Shown here: positions 7,562 to 14,344 of the stretch, in pieces
How the letters are laid out: each line of letters begins with the position of its first letter
Position numbering within the stretch: position 1 is the first letter of the stretch
Translations under genes and position numbers: made by a program
The notes under the pieces: generated by a model
Database searches by the model: none
What the model saw: only the letters and a program-made list of their open reading frames with translations
What the model was told of the DNA's origin: nothing
NCBI GenBank assembly: GCA_002327765.1
Contig: DCUH01000024.1
Location: 1-18,351, forward strand
Source: a bacterium UBA2219
Lineage (GTDB): Bacteria > Desulfobacterota > Deferrimicrobia > Deferrimicrobiales > Deferrimicrobiaceae
Direction of reading: 5' to 3'
Length of the DNA: 18,351 bases

Positions 7562-8767
7562 TTAGGCCAACTTCGGGATCAGTAGACCGTTCTTTCCCGC
7601 GTACTGCTTCCCGACGAAGCTGCCCTTGGGAATCATCGCGTGGATGCCGATCGTGTAGTCGACGAGCTGCGTCACGTGGAAGTCGACCCCCATGGAGACG
7701 TAGGCGTAGGCCTCCAGCTTGTCCATCCCGTAATGCTTGTGGAGGAACTCGATCGCCTGCCGCGCCGCCATCTGGGCCGACTTGTAGGCGTCGGTGTGCA
7801 TCCCCATCGCGACCCAGTGGGTCGGGGTGGACGCGAACGGCCAGTCCAGCACCCCTTTCAGGTCCTTGCGGACGGTGAACCGGCACGTGATGGTCTTGAA
7901 GAAGCCCTCCAGCGCGTTGAGGTTGATCTCCCCATGCCCCTGGGCGAAGTGGGAGTCCCCGGTCTCGAATCCCGCGCCCTTGATGTGGACGGGGAGGTAC
8001 AGGACGGTCCCGGCGACCAGGTCCTTGTTGTCGAGGTTGCCGCCGTGCTTGCCCGGCGGGACGTTGCTCCACATCCCCTGTTCCGGAATCTGGACGCCGA
8101 TCGTTCCCGGGAACGGCCGGATGGGGAGCTTGATCCCCGGTTGGAACTCGAAGGACATGTCCTTCCGGTCCACCTGGTACCAGCGGACCTTTCCGTCCGG
8201 GTATTCTTCCGCCAGCAGTCCCAGCTTCATGAACGAGGTGATCGGGTTCAGGTTGAACCCGTAGTCGCCCGCGACGATGTCGAGGATCTCCACCTGGAGG
8301 AAGTCGCCCGGCTCCGCTTCTTCGATGTAGATCGGGCCGGTCAGGTGGTGGTGGCCGGCGCCCTTCTTGATCTTCTTCGCGCCGGTGAAATCGTCCGGGA
8401 AGATGTATACCTCCTCCGCCGCGGCGATGGCCTCCTTGTACCACTTCATCCAGTCGTTGATGTCGGACCCCGGCTTCATCTTGCTCATCAGGTGGGTGCC
8501 GGTCTCGATATAGACCGTCTCGCCGGACTTGATGGTCAGGACGGGAGGCCTCGAATTGTCCCAGAATCCGTCATGCGAGGTTTTCTCGTTGCAGGCGAGG
8601 ACGTGGGTCTTGCCCGTGACCTTCGCCTTCTTCGCCTCGGCGGCGTGCGCCTTCGGTAGGGCGATCTCGCTGATCGCGAGAGCCGCGCCCGCCGCGCCGG
8701 CGTATTTGAGGAAGTTCCGCCGGTCGATTCCCTGGCCACTCCTTTCTTTCCTTTTCCCGTCGCTCAT
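7562..8767 (-). CDS. Acetamidase/formamidase-family protein with a Tat signal
   Basis: A 401-residue protein of the FmdA/AmdA family, metal-dependent amidohydrolases that convert formamide or acetamide to the acid and ammonia. Family features are visible: the GHHHLTGPIYIEEAEPGDFLQVEILDI region (about residues 137-163), ETGDSHFAQGHGEI, and the C-terminal VSMGVDFHVTQLVD segment. Unusually for the family, it begins with a twin-arginine signal: DRRNFLKYAG (residues 15-24), a hydrophobic stretch, and a probable AHA-A cleavage site near residue 42. Export of a folded, perhaps metal-loaded, protein to the periplasm is therefore expected. The ATG at 8767 follows GGAGG by 4 bases. It is the first gene of a minus-strand operon. 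The substrate may not be acetamide. Confidence 0.9.
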   Translation of the reverse strand: MSDGKRKERSGQGIDRRNFLKYAGAAGAALAISEIALPKAHAAEAKKAKVTGKTHVLACNEKTSHDGFWDNSRPPVLTIKSGETVYIETGTHLMSKMKPGSDINDWMKWYKEAIAAAEEVYIFPDDFTGAKKIKKGAGHHHLTGPIYIEEAEPGDFLQVEILDIVAGDYGFNLNPITSFMKLGLLAEEYPDGKVRWYQVDRKDMSFEFQPGIKLPIRPFPGTIGVQIPEQGMWSNVPPGKHGGNLDNKDLVAGTVLYLPVHIKGAGFETGDSHFAQGHGEINLNALEGFFKTITCRFTVRKDLKGVLDWPFASTPTHWVAMGMHTDAYKSAQMAARQAIEFLHKHYGMDKLEAYAYVSMGVDFHVTQLVDYTIGIHAMIPKGSFVGKQYAGKNGLLIPKLA

Positions 8768-8840
8768 GGCGCCTCCATGTCTTCGGTTGGACCACTGCGC
8801 CGAACACCAAGGAGAAGGGTTCCTGTGGGGAGATTCTTCC

Positions 8841-8905
8841 GGCTCACCTCCTTTCCGGTTCCGGTCGTCGAGGTTCTAGTTGGTTCGCGGGTTGATTGGT
8901 TGGTT
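8841..8905. other. GGTT cluster and orphan Shine-Dalgarno-like element in a 297-base divergent gap
   Basis: The gap 8768-9064 separates the divergent amidase and 85-residue genes and holds no convincing gene. On the plus strand GGTT occurs six times, at 8857, 8872, 8882, 8890, 8898 and 8902, in a stretch that is less GC-rich than its surroundings. On the minus strand 8841-8856 reads GGAAAGGAGGTGAGCC, a near-perfect anti-16S complement about 75 bases upstream of the amidase ATG, with no start codon at normal spacing. The two may belong to the amidase leader. Function not assigned. Confidence 0.25.
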
Positions 8906-8966
8906 TATGTCTCAATCTTCGCCCACAAACGGCTCCGGTTCAAGGGGTGCGGACGGACGCGGGCGC

Positions 8967-8982
8967 CGGCCGGGAAAATGCG
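8967..8982 (+). promoter_or_regulatory. Weak sigma-54-like -24/-12 element upstream of the 85-residue ORF
   Basis: GG at 8968-8969 and GC at 8980-8981 have the exact 12-base -24/-12 offset, in the context CGGCCGGGAAAATGC. This differs at two positions from the stronger element at 14463-14477 (CGGCACGGAAAATGC). The -24 box is imperfect (GGCCG instead of GGCAC) and the base after GC is G rather than A/T, so it is a weak candidate. Transcription would start near 8993, leaving a leader of about 70 bases. Confidence 0.3.
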
Positions 8983-9064
8983 CCCGGTTCGCCTTTTACT
9001 GAAGAAATGCTAAAGATTTTCGGCCGGCATCCGATCTATCACTCCATCAGGAGGGGGGGGAGAC

Positions 9065-9322
9065 ATGGTATACGTCCTTTCGGAAACCGCCGGGCAGATG
9101 AAATGGCTGGAATGGAGGAAGATGGGCGGATGCGCCCTGACACTCCAGGCGGAATCGCCCATCCGCAAGTACTACCACGCGAAGCGGCAGCGGTTCGAGG
9201 TCCAGAACCCCACGCTGAGGGAGATCGGAAGGATCTCGAAGCTGGCGGAGCTCGAGATCGCACGGTACGCACGTGAATATATGAAGCGGGAGGATTTCGT
9301 GGTGCCGGAGACCGCCGGGTGA
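9065..9322 (+). CDS. Hypothetical protein, 85 residues
   Basis: A small ORF with a very strong ribosome binding site (AGGAGGGGGGG at 9050-9060, four bases before the ATG). The product starts MVYVLSETAGQMKWLEW and is soluble and basic in the middle (SPIRKYYHAKRQRFEV), then forms a probable helix (LREIGRISKLAELEIARYAREYMKRE). There is one Cys, no signal peptide and no membrane segment. I recognise no family. It is divergent from the amidase operon and convergent with the OsmC gene, so it is probably monocistronic. A perfect 13-bp hairpin lies just after the stop. Codon bias at third positions (mostly G/C) supports real coding. Confidence 0.75.
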   Translation: MVYVLSETAGQMKWLEWRKMGGCALTLQAESPIRKYYHAKRQRFEVQNPTLREIGRISKLAELEIARYAREYMKREDFVVPETAG

Positions 9323-9325
9323 CGG

Positions 9326-9354
9326 GCACGGCGCGGCGACACGCCGCGCCGTGC
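9326..9354. terminator. Strong hairpin between convergent genes
   Basis: GCACGGCGCGGCG (9326-9338) and CGCCGCGCCGTGC (9342-9354) form a perfect 13-bp stem with the 3-base loop ACA. It lies 3 bases after the stop of the 85-residue gene and about 35 bases beyond the OsmC stop, so it can serve both strands. No T-run follows on either side, so it may act as a 3' stabiliser or factor-assisted terminator rather than a classical intrinsic one. Confidence 0.65.
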
Positions 9355-9389
9355 ACTCCCGCGCCCCTTCCCCGGCCGTCCGTGGCGGG

Positions 9390-9968
9390 TCAGGCGCCGT
9401 CGAGATCCACGGAAACCGCAACCGGTTTCGCGATGCTGTTGTAGACCGGCGAATATTTCTTCGCCGCCCGGATCAGCTCCTCCTTCTCCGCGTCCGAAAT
9501 GTCCGCGTCGATCCTCATGAGGACCGAGATCCTCTCGTAGCCCACGGGAACTTCCTCGGATATTCCCAGGAACCCCCGCAGGTCCAGGTCCCCCTCGAAC
9601 CGGGATTCCACGTTCCGGATCTCGACGCCTCGCACGGAGGCCTGCGCGATCAGCGTGGTCGTCAGGCAGCCCGACAGCGCGACCAGCAGGTATTCGACCG
9701 GGTTCGTTCCCAGGTTCGACCCGAGCAGGACCGGCGGCTCGTCGATGTCGTACACCGCCGGCTCCCGCGAGATGTCCTCCCGCAGCGCGCCGTAGAAGTC
9801 CCTGACGGAGGCCCGGTTGTACGTGCCCGCGACCCACTTGTTCCTCGCGCGGAACCTGAACCGGGCGATTTCCGGGTTGTCCTTGATCGCCTCCACGGTG
9901 CCAAACAGCTGATCCACGTTGATCCCGTTTACGATCGTATTTTTTTTCCGCGCCAATTCCTCGGCCAT
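9390..9968 (-). CDS. OsmC-family protein, single-cysteine type
   Basis: A 192-residue OsmC/Ohr-superfamily protein. The hallmark segment GTNPVEYLLVALSGCLTTTL (residues 87-106) contains the conserved Cys at 101. The second region that often holds CPV reads KKYSPVYNSIAKPV (170-183), with Ser at 173, so the usual Cys pair for peroxide reduction is incomplete. The N-terminal about 40 residues (ARKKNTIVNGINVDQLFGTVEAIKDNPEIARFRFRARNKWVAG) begin the fold. The ATG at 9968 has AAGGAGG about six bases upstream. Classical members detoxify organic hydroperoxides in the cytoplasm; with one Cys, a different redox or thiol-binding role is possible. It is followed by a 118-base gap, then the methyltransferase gene, which is upstream on the same strand. 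Confidence 0.9.
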   Translation of the reverse strand: MAEELARKKNTIVNGINVDQLFGTVEAIKDNPEIARFRFRARNKWVAGTYNRASVRDFYGALREDISREPAVYDIDEPPVLLGSNLGTNPVEYLLVALSGCLTTTLIAQASVRGVEIRNVESRFEGDLDLRGFLGISEEVPVGYERISVLMRIDADISDAEKEELIRAAKKYSPVYNSIAKPVAVSVDLDGA

Positions 9969-10086
9969 AAGGGTCCTCCTTCCCCCGAAACCGTTGCGGG
10001 TGCAGCCTCTCAAAACATTGGATTTGCCGGCGCGATCGCGGGATTCGCCGCGGGAGGAGATTGGCGGGAAGGGTCGGGTGGCCCTT

Positions 10087-10953
10087 TCAGTTCGTCAGCC
10101 GTTTCGCCCGCAGCAGGTAGCGCTCGCCGCCTACGCGGGCTTCTCCTTCGATCCGGTCCTTCGCCACACGCATCTTGAAGAGCAGCGGCGCCGCGTCTTC
10201 CTTCCACGACGACCGGTCGACGGTCAGGGAAACGGCGTCGCCCCGGATGCGCGCGCTCCCCGCCATGGTCCAGCGCTTGAGCCACAAGGTCGCGGTGGCC
10301 TCCTGGAACCGCTGGGCGAACTCGATCACGACCCGCTCCTCGCCGTCCGGGCCGGAGAGCGTGCCGCGCCAGAACCCCGCGATGCGCGCCGGGACGATCC
10401 AGAGGTACACCGTGCTGTGCGCCAGGGGATAGACCTTCTTGTCCTCCACGGAAACTACCGCATGGTCGTCGGGCTCCCAGTCGCCCATGTTCCAGTCGTG
10501 CGACACGACGCGCGTTCCGGGCGCGAGCTCGAACAGGATCCTCGGCCGCAGGTCGAGGTTCACCTCCGGCAGCAGGTACATCGTCACGACGGTGGCCTTC
10601 CGGATATCGGTGTCGAAGATGTCCTGTTTCAGGAACTTCGCCCTGTCCGCCACGCCTTCCCGCTTCGCGTTCCTGCGACTCAGCTCGACCAGCTCGCTGT
10701 CGTACTCGATCCCCAGCCCCCGCGCGCCGTGCCTTTTGGCGGCCGCGATGACGATGCGCCCGTCGCCCGAACCCAGGTCCACCAGGTTGTCCTGGGCCCC
10801 GACGCCCGCGATGGCCAGCATGGCTTCCACGACGTTTTCCGGGGTCGTCTCGTAGGGGACCTCGTCCGCCCGCGCCGGAGAAAACGCGGAGAGCGCGGCC
10901 ACGATCATCAGCGGCAGCAGGAAGAGCGGCAGTGGAATGCCGGGTCGCTTCAA
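10087..10953 (-). CDS. Class I SAM-dependent methyltransferase with N-terminal export signal or anchor
   Basis: About 288 residues. After MKRPGIPLPLFLLPLMIVAALSAFSPARA, which looks like a cleavable signal peptide, come TTPENVVEAML and the SAM-binding motif I DLGSGDGR (59-66). These are followed by ARGLGIEYDSELVELS with the acidic residue for the SAM ribose (Glu 83), and KFLKQDIFDTDI. The pattern DLGSGDGRIVIAAAK resembles the FAM173/ATPSc-KMT and DOT1-like protein lysine methyltransferases. A C-terminal beta-rich region of about 110 residues follows. No ATG is available: candidate starts are TTG at 10953 (GAGG eight bases upstream, classic signal-peptide n-region) and TTG at 10989 (no Shine-Dalgarno). 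SAM is not normally present in the periplasm, so either the segment is an uncleaved anchor facing the cytoplasm or the domain has lost activity. Confidence 0.82.
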   Translation of the reverse strand: MKRPGIPLPLFLLPLMIVAALSAFSPARADEVPYETTPENVVEAMLAIAGVGAQDNLVDLGSGDGRIVIAAAKRHGARGLGIEYDSELVELSRRNAKREGVADRAKFLKQDIFDTDIRKATVVTMYLLPEVNLDLRPRILFELAPGTRVVSHDWNMGDWEPDDHAVVSVEDKKVYPLAHSTVYLWIVPARIAGFWRGTLSGPDGEERVVIEFAQRFQEATATLWLKRWTMAGSARIRGDAVSLTVDRSSWKEDAAPLLFKMRVAKDRIEGEARVGGERYLLRAKRLTN

Positions 10954-11053
10954 CGGGGTGTCCTCGCACGGGAATCGTTGGAACGGCAATGTGGGCCAAT
11001 TTATCCGATTTGCCCCGATTCGGGAAGATTTATCGACGCACCGGCGGCGCGGG

Positions 11054-11086
11054 GATAATGATGCCGGTTATTGCCGGGATCCCGGC
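11054..11086 (+). promoter_or_regulatory. Candidate -10 box and 14-bp palindrome in the divergent gap
   Basis: GATAAT (11054-11059, five of six to the -10 consensus) is followed 13 bases later by the perfect palindrome GCCGGGATCCCGGC (11073-11086), with GCCGG recurring on both sides. No good -35 was found. The site lies between the methyltransferase (minus) and the first DUF1624 copy (plus), so an operator near the transcription start is possible. Confidence 0.3.
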
Positions 11087-11100
11087 GTGCAGCCGGCTGG

Positions 11101-11881
11101 ATGGGCCTTGACGAAGACGTCGGCAGGCGGATCATCGGTCGATACCGGGAAAACCGGCGCGCGCGGGGGAAGGATCCCTTCGCCGGACTGCGCGCGCGGG
11201 CTGATCATGGTCCTGAAGACGCTCGACCACGCCAGGGATTACGCCTTCGGCGCCTCGTTCGACCCACTGGACCTGAAGCGGACGACCGTTGCCTTGTTCT
11301 TCACGAGATGGGTGACGCACTTCTGTGCGCCGCTGTTCGTTTTCCTTGCGGGGACCGGCGCGTTCCTGTTCCTGTCCAGGGGCAGGACGAAGGGTGAGTT
11401 GAAAAGATACCTCGCCGTCCGGGGCGCGATCCGGATCGCCTTCGAGCTGTTCTACGTCTCCGGGATGCAGGCGTTGTCGCCGGGCAGGATCGTTCTGCAG
11501 GTCCTGTGGGTGCTCGGGCTGTCGATGATCCTCCTCCCTCTCCTCATCCGGCTTCCGGACCGGGCGTTCACGATCGCCACGGCGATCTTCTGCCGGGTCG
11601 TCTATCCGCTGATCCCCTGGACGGGCGTGATGGCGCTGGGATACCTGTTCGGGAAGGTTCTGGTGCTGGAACGGGAAAGGAGGATCCGGATCCTTTTGCG
11701 GACGGGAGCGGCGCTTGCCCTGGCGTTCGTCGCCCTCCGGTACAAGAAGGAGTCGCCCCGCGCCTGGATGAGAACCATCGGGCCGGCCGGGCCCGCCTGC
11801 GCCGTTTTATTCCTTCAAGATTTTCCCCCGTTCGGCGATAAAGACCAGCAGGACGGGAACACGAGGGGACGTGCGGCGTGA
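11101..11881 (+). pseudogene. Decayed first copy of a DUF1624 (HGSNAT-like) acyltransferase
   Basis: This is a paralogue of the intact gene that follows. ARGLIMVLKTLDHARDYAF, LDLKRTT, APLFVFLAGTGAFLF and RVVYPLIPWTGVMALGYLFGK align almost colinearly with the downstream protein. It looks broken in three ways. A segment matching the intact N-terminus (MGLDEDV...RYREN, ATG at 11101) is in a different frame from the rest, the spacing differing by 16 bases. About 45 residues present downstream between PDRA and RVVYPLIPW are missing. The C-terminal 150 or so residues are replaced by ALRYKKESPRAW and unrelated sequence. A remnant of the FYYIVHFPV motif may survive in another frame near 11803-11830. 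The frame from the ATG at 11207 to the TGA at 11879-11881 is open, so a shortened protein could still be made. Its stop overlaps the next start (TGATG). Confidence 0.7.
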
Positions 11882-13056
11882 TGGACATTTCCGCGGCGGA
11901 CGGACAGAACGGGGTAAACGGGTACCGGAAACCCCGGGTCGAGTCGATCGACTGCCTGCGCGGGCTGATCATGGCGTTCATGGCGCTGGATCATGCCCGG
12001 GGCTACGCGTTCGCCGGCTCGTTCGATTTCCTGGACCTGAAGCGGACGACTCTGTTCCTCTTCTTCATGCGATGGATGGCGAATTTCGGCGCGCCGCTGT
12101 TCGTTTTCCTCGCGGGCGCGAGCGCGTTCCTTTACATGTATCGGGGCAAGACGAGGGCCGAGCTGTCGGAATACCTGCTCATCCGGGGGATGATCCTCGT
12201 TACGCTGGAGATCGCCTATTTTTCCCGGGTATTGACGTTCTCCTCGTCCATGGTCCTGCTCCAGGTGATCTGGGTCCTCGGGATCTCCATGATCCTGCTG
12301 TCGCTCCTGGTCTGGCTGCCCGATCGGGCGATCCTGGCGTACGGCATCGTGATGGTGTTCGGGCACAATCTCCTGGACGGCGTGGCCGTGGAGCCGGCCT
12401 CGCCCTGGTATCTCGCCTGGAGCGTATTGCACCGGGTCAGCCAGGAGGTGTCCCTTTCCCCGACGCTGCATGTGCGGGTGGTCTACCCGCTGATCCCCTG
12501 GACGGGAGTCATGGCGCTGGGGTATCTCTTCGGGAAGCTGTTCACGCTGGAGAAGGAGCGAAGGGCCCGGATCATGATCGTGCTGGGCGTGGCATCGATC
12601 GCGGCCTTCGTCGCCTTGAGGATGCTGAACGTTTACGGGGATCCCCACCCGTGGCATGTGCGGAGGAATTCCATCCGCACGCTTCTCACGTTCCTCAACT
12701 GCAACAAGTACCCCCCCTCCTTGAGCTTCCTGCTGATGACGCTGGGTCCGGGGCTGTGCCTGCTGGCCGGCCTGGAAAAAAGCCTGCCCCGCATCGGGAA
12801 GCCGTTTGTCCTGTTCGGCCGCGTCCCGCTGTTCTATTACATCGTCCATTTCCCCGTGCTGCTCCTGGTGATGGCGGCGGGAGGGATCGTGTTGAAAGGC
12901 GTCCCGATCGGCGATCTCACGATGGACGGCCTGAAGGGCGGCATCGGCTACGTGTATTCGGTCTGGATCGCCGGCCTGATCGTCCTGTACCCCGTCTGCC
13001 GGTGGTACTGCGGGAAGAAGAGCGCCAGGACCTGGGGCTGGATGAAATACTTCTGA
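11881..13056 (+). CDS. DUF1624 / heparan-alpha-glucosaminide N-acetyltransferase-like membrane acyltransferase
   Basis: About 391 residues with many hydrophobic helices. The N-terminal block RVESIDCLRGLIMAFMALDHARGYAF (residues 19-44), then FFMRWMANFGAPLFVFLAGASAFL, YPLIPWTGVMALGYLFG and LFYYIVHFPVLLLVM, matches the DUF1624/HGSNAT family. Family members are thought to carry an acyl group across the membrane to a sugar or glycan; the His of LDHAR (His 38) matches the conserved, probably catalytic, His. The natural acceptor in bacteria is unknown. The start is ATG 11881 or the adjacent GTG 11878; GAGGGGA (11863-11869) suits the GTG slightly better. It directly follows the truncated copy and is convergent with the threonine ammonia-lyase gene. 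Confidence 0.9.
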   Translation: MDISAADGQNGVNGYRKPRVESIDCLRGLIMAFMALDHARGYAFAGSFDFLDLKRTTLFLFFMRWMANFGAPLFVFLAGASAFLYMYRGKTRAELSEYLLIRGMILVTLEIAYFSRVLTFSSSMVLLQVIWVLGISMILLSLLVWLPDRAILAYGIVMVFGHNLLDGVAVEPASPWYLAWSVLHRVSQEVSLSPTLHVRVVYPLIPWTGVMALGYLFGKLFTLEKERRARIMIVLGVASIAAFVALRMLNVYGDPHPWHVRRNSIRTLLTFLNCNKYPPSLSFLLMTLGPGLCLLAGLEKSLPRIGKPFVLFGRVPLFYYIVHFPVLLLVMAAGGIVLKGVPIGDLTMDGLKGGIGYVYSVWIAGLIVLYPVCRWYCGKKSARTWGWMKYF

Positions 13057-13078
13057 CGCCCCTTTTGCCCCGGCGTCA
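13054..13078. terminator. Bidirectional hairpin whose arms start with the two convergent stop codons
   Basis: TGACGCC (13054-13060) and GGCGTCA (13072-13078) pair perfectly over 7 bp around an 11-base loop containing TTTT. The left arm begins with the TGA of the DUF1624 gene and the right arm ends with the complement of the TGA of the threonine ammonia-lyase gene. The gap is only 19 bases, so the hairpin probably ends both transcripts. There is no long T-run. Confidence 0.5.
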
Positions 13079-14287
13079 ATCGATGACCCGGAACCCCTCC
13101 TCGCGGAGCCGCGCCGACAGCTCTTCACCGTGCGGCCGGTCGCGCGTTTCCAGCAGGAGCTCGACGGTGGAATACCCCGGCGGGCAGTCCTGCGGCAGGC
13201 GGTCGTGACCGATGCTCACCACGTTGGACCGCTCGCGGGCGATGAAGACGAGGAGGGCGGCCAGGGAGCCGGGCACGTCGGGGAGCAGGAACCGCAGGCG
13301 GACCAGCCGCCCGGAGCGGAACAGCCCCCGTTCCGTGATGTGGGACAGAAAATTGACGTTGATGTTGCCGCCGGAGAGCACCATCACGGCGGGGAACCGG
13401 GTCGGCGGCCGCTTGTAGAGCATGGCCGCCAGCGGGGCCGCGCCCGCCCCCTCGAGCGTGGTCTTCATCTCCTCGAGGGCGTAGAGGATGGCCGCGGCGA
13501 TCTCCTCGTCGTCCACGGTGACGACGTCGTCCACCCACCGCCTGGCCGCCTCGAAGGTCCGGTCGCTCATCCGCTTGATCGCGATGCCGTCCGCGATCGT
13601 GCGGGTCTCGGCGCACGCCACGGGCTTGCCCGCCGCGAGCGACGGGATGAGCGACGAGGCGCCTTCCGCCTGCACGGCGACCAGCTCCGCGTCCGGGTAC
13701 TTCTCCTTGATCGCCGCCCCGATTCCCGCGATCAGCCCGCCGCCTCCCACGGGGACGTACACCGTCCCCGGGGGGCCGCCGATCCCGTCGACGATCTCGA
13801 GTCCCAGGGTTCCCTGGCCCGCGATCACCATGGGGTCGTCGTAGGCGTGGATCATCGTGAGCCCCGAGCCCACGGCCAGCGTGGCGGCGTGCTGCAGCGC
13901 CTCCGCGAAGGTATCGCCGTGCTGGATGATGTGGGCGAACTCGCCTCCTTCGCGCTGCGCGGCGGTGACCTTGGACACGGGGGCCCACAGCGGCATCACG
14001 AGGGTGGCGGGGATGTTCGCCTCGCTCGCCGCCCGGGCGACCCCCCGGGCGTGGTTCCCCGCGCTGGCCGTGATGACGCCCTTCACCCGGTCGCGGTCCA
14101 GGGAGAGCAGCTTGTTGGCGGCCCCCCGGATCTTGAACGAACCGGTGTTCTGCAGGTTCTCCAGCTTGGAGAGGACCTTCCCCCCGAACCGCCGCGACAG
14201 CGGGGCCTCCTCGACCAGCGGGGTCGCATACGCCAGCCGGTAGACCCGCTCCTTCGCCTCGATCGTCTCTTTCCGCCCGAAGTCCAC
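13076..14287 (-). CDS. ilvA: Threonine ammonia-lyase (threonine dehydratase) with C-terminal ACT-like domain
   Basis: A 403-residue fold-type II PLP enzyme that deaminates threonine to 2-oxobutanoate, the first step towards isoleucine or a catabolic route. Motifs: NTGSFKIRGA with the Schiff-base Lys at 52, SAGNHARGVA (75-84), the phosphate-binding GGGG (181-184) and VLSGGNIN. From about residue 325 the chain changes to LRFLLPDVPGSLAALLVFIARERSNVVSIGHDR, an ACT-like regulatory fold. At about 400 residues with one ACT unit it resembles the short IlvA/TdcB-like group rather than the roughly 510-residue E. coli IlvA, so the symbol is tentative. The start is GTG 14287 after a run of G residues (about 14290-14297). 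Homology begins close behind it. Confidence 0.93.
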   Translation of the reverse strand: MDFGRKETIEAKERVYRLAYATPLVEEAPLSRRFGGKVLSKLENLQNTGSFKIRGAANKLLSLDRDRVKGVITASAGNHARGVARAASEANIPATLVMPLWAPVSKVTAAQREGGEFAHIIQHGDTFAEALQHAATLAVGSGLTMIHAYDDPMVIAGQGTLGLEIVDGIGGPPGTVYVPVGGGGLIAGIGAAIKEKYPDAELVAVQAEGASSLIPSLAAGKPVACAETRTIADGIAIKRMSDRTFEAARRWVDDVVTVDDEEIAAAILYALEEMKTTLEGAGAAPLAAMLYKRPPTRFPAVMVLSGGNINVNFLSHITERGLFRSGRLVRLRFLLPDVPGSLAALLVFIARERSNVVSIGHDRLPQDCPPGYSTVELLLETRDRPHGEELSARLREEGFRVID

Positions 14288-14306
14288 GTTCGCCCCCCCC
14301 GGCCAG

Positions 14307-14334
14307 TCTATACACGGCCGTCACGTTTTGTATA
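14307..14334 (-). promoter_or_regulatory. Candidate sigma-70 promoter for threonine ammonia-lyase
   Basis: On the minus strand TATACA (14329-14334, four of six to -35) and TATAGA (14307-14312, five of six to -10) are separated by 16 bases. Transcription would start near 14300, leaving a leader of about 13 bases that carries the G-rich ribosome binding region. Confidence 0.4.
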
Positions 14335-14344
14335 CTGCCCGTTC

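Noticed and set aside
9969..10086. Sigma-54-like GGCAAATCCAATGT upstream of the OsmC gene.
   Set aside because: The spacing is right, but the invariant GC at -12 reads GT and the -24 box is poor.
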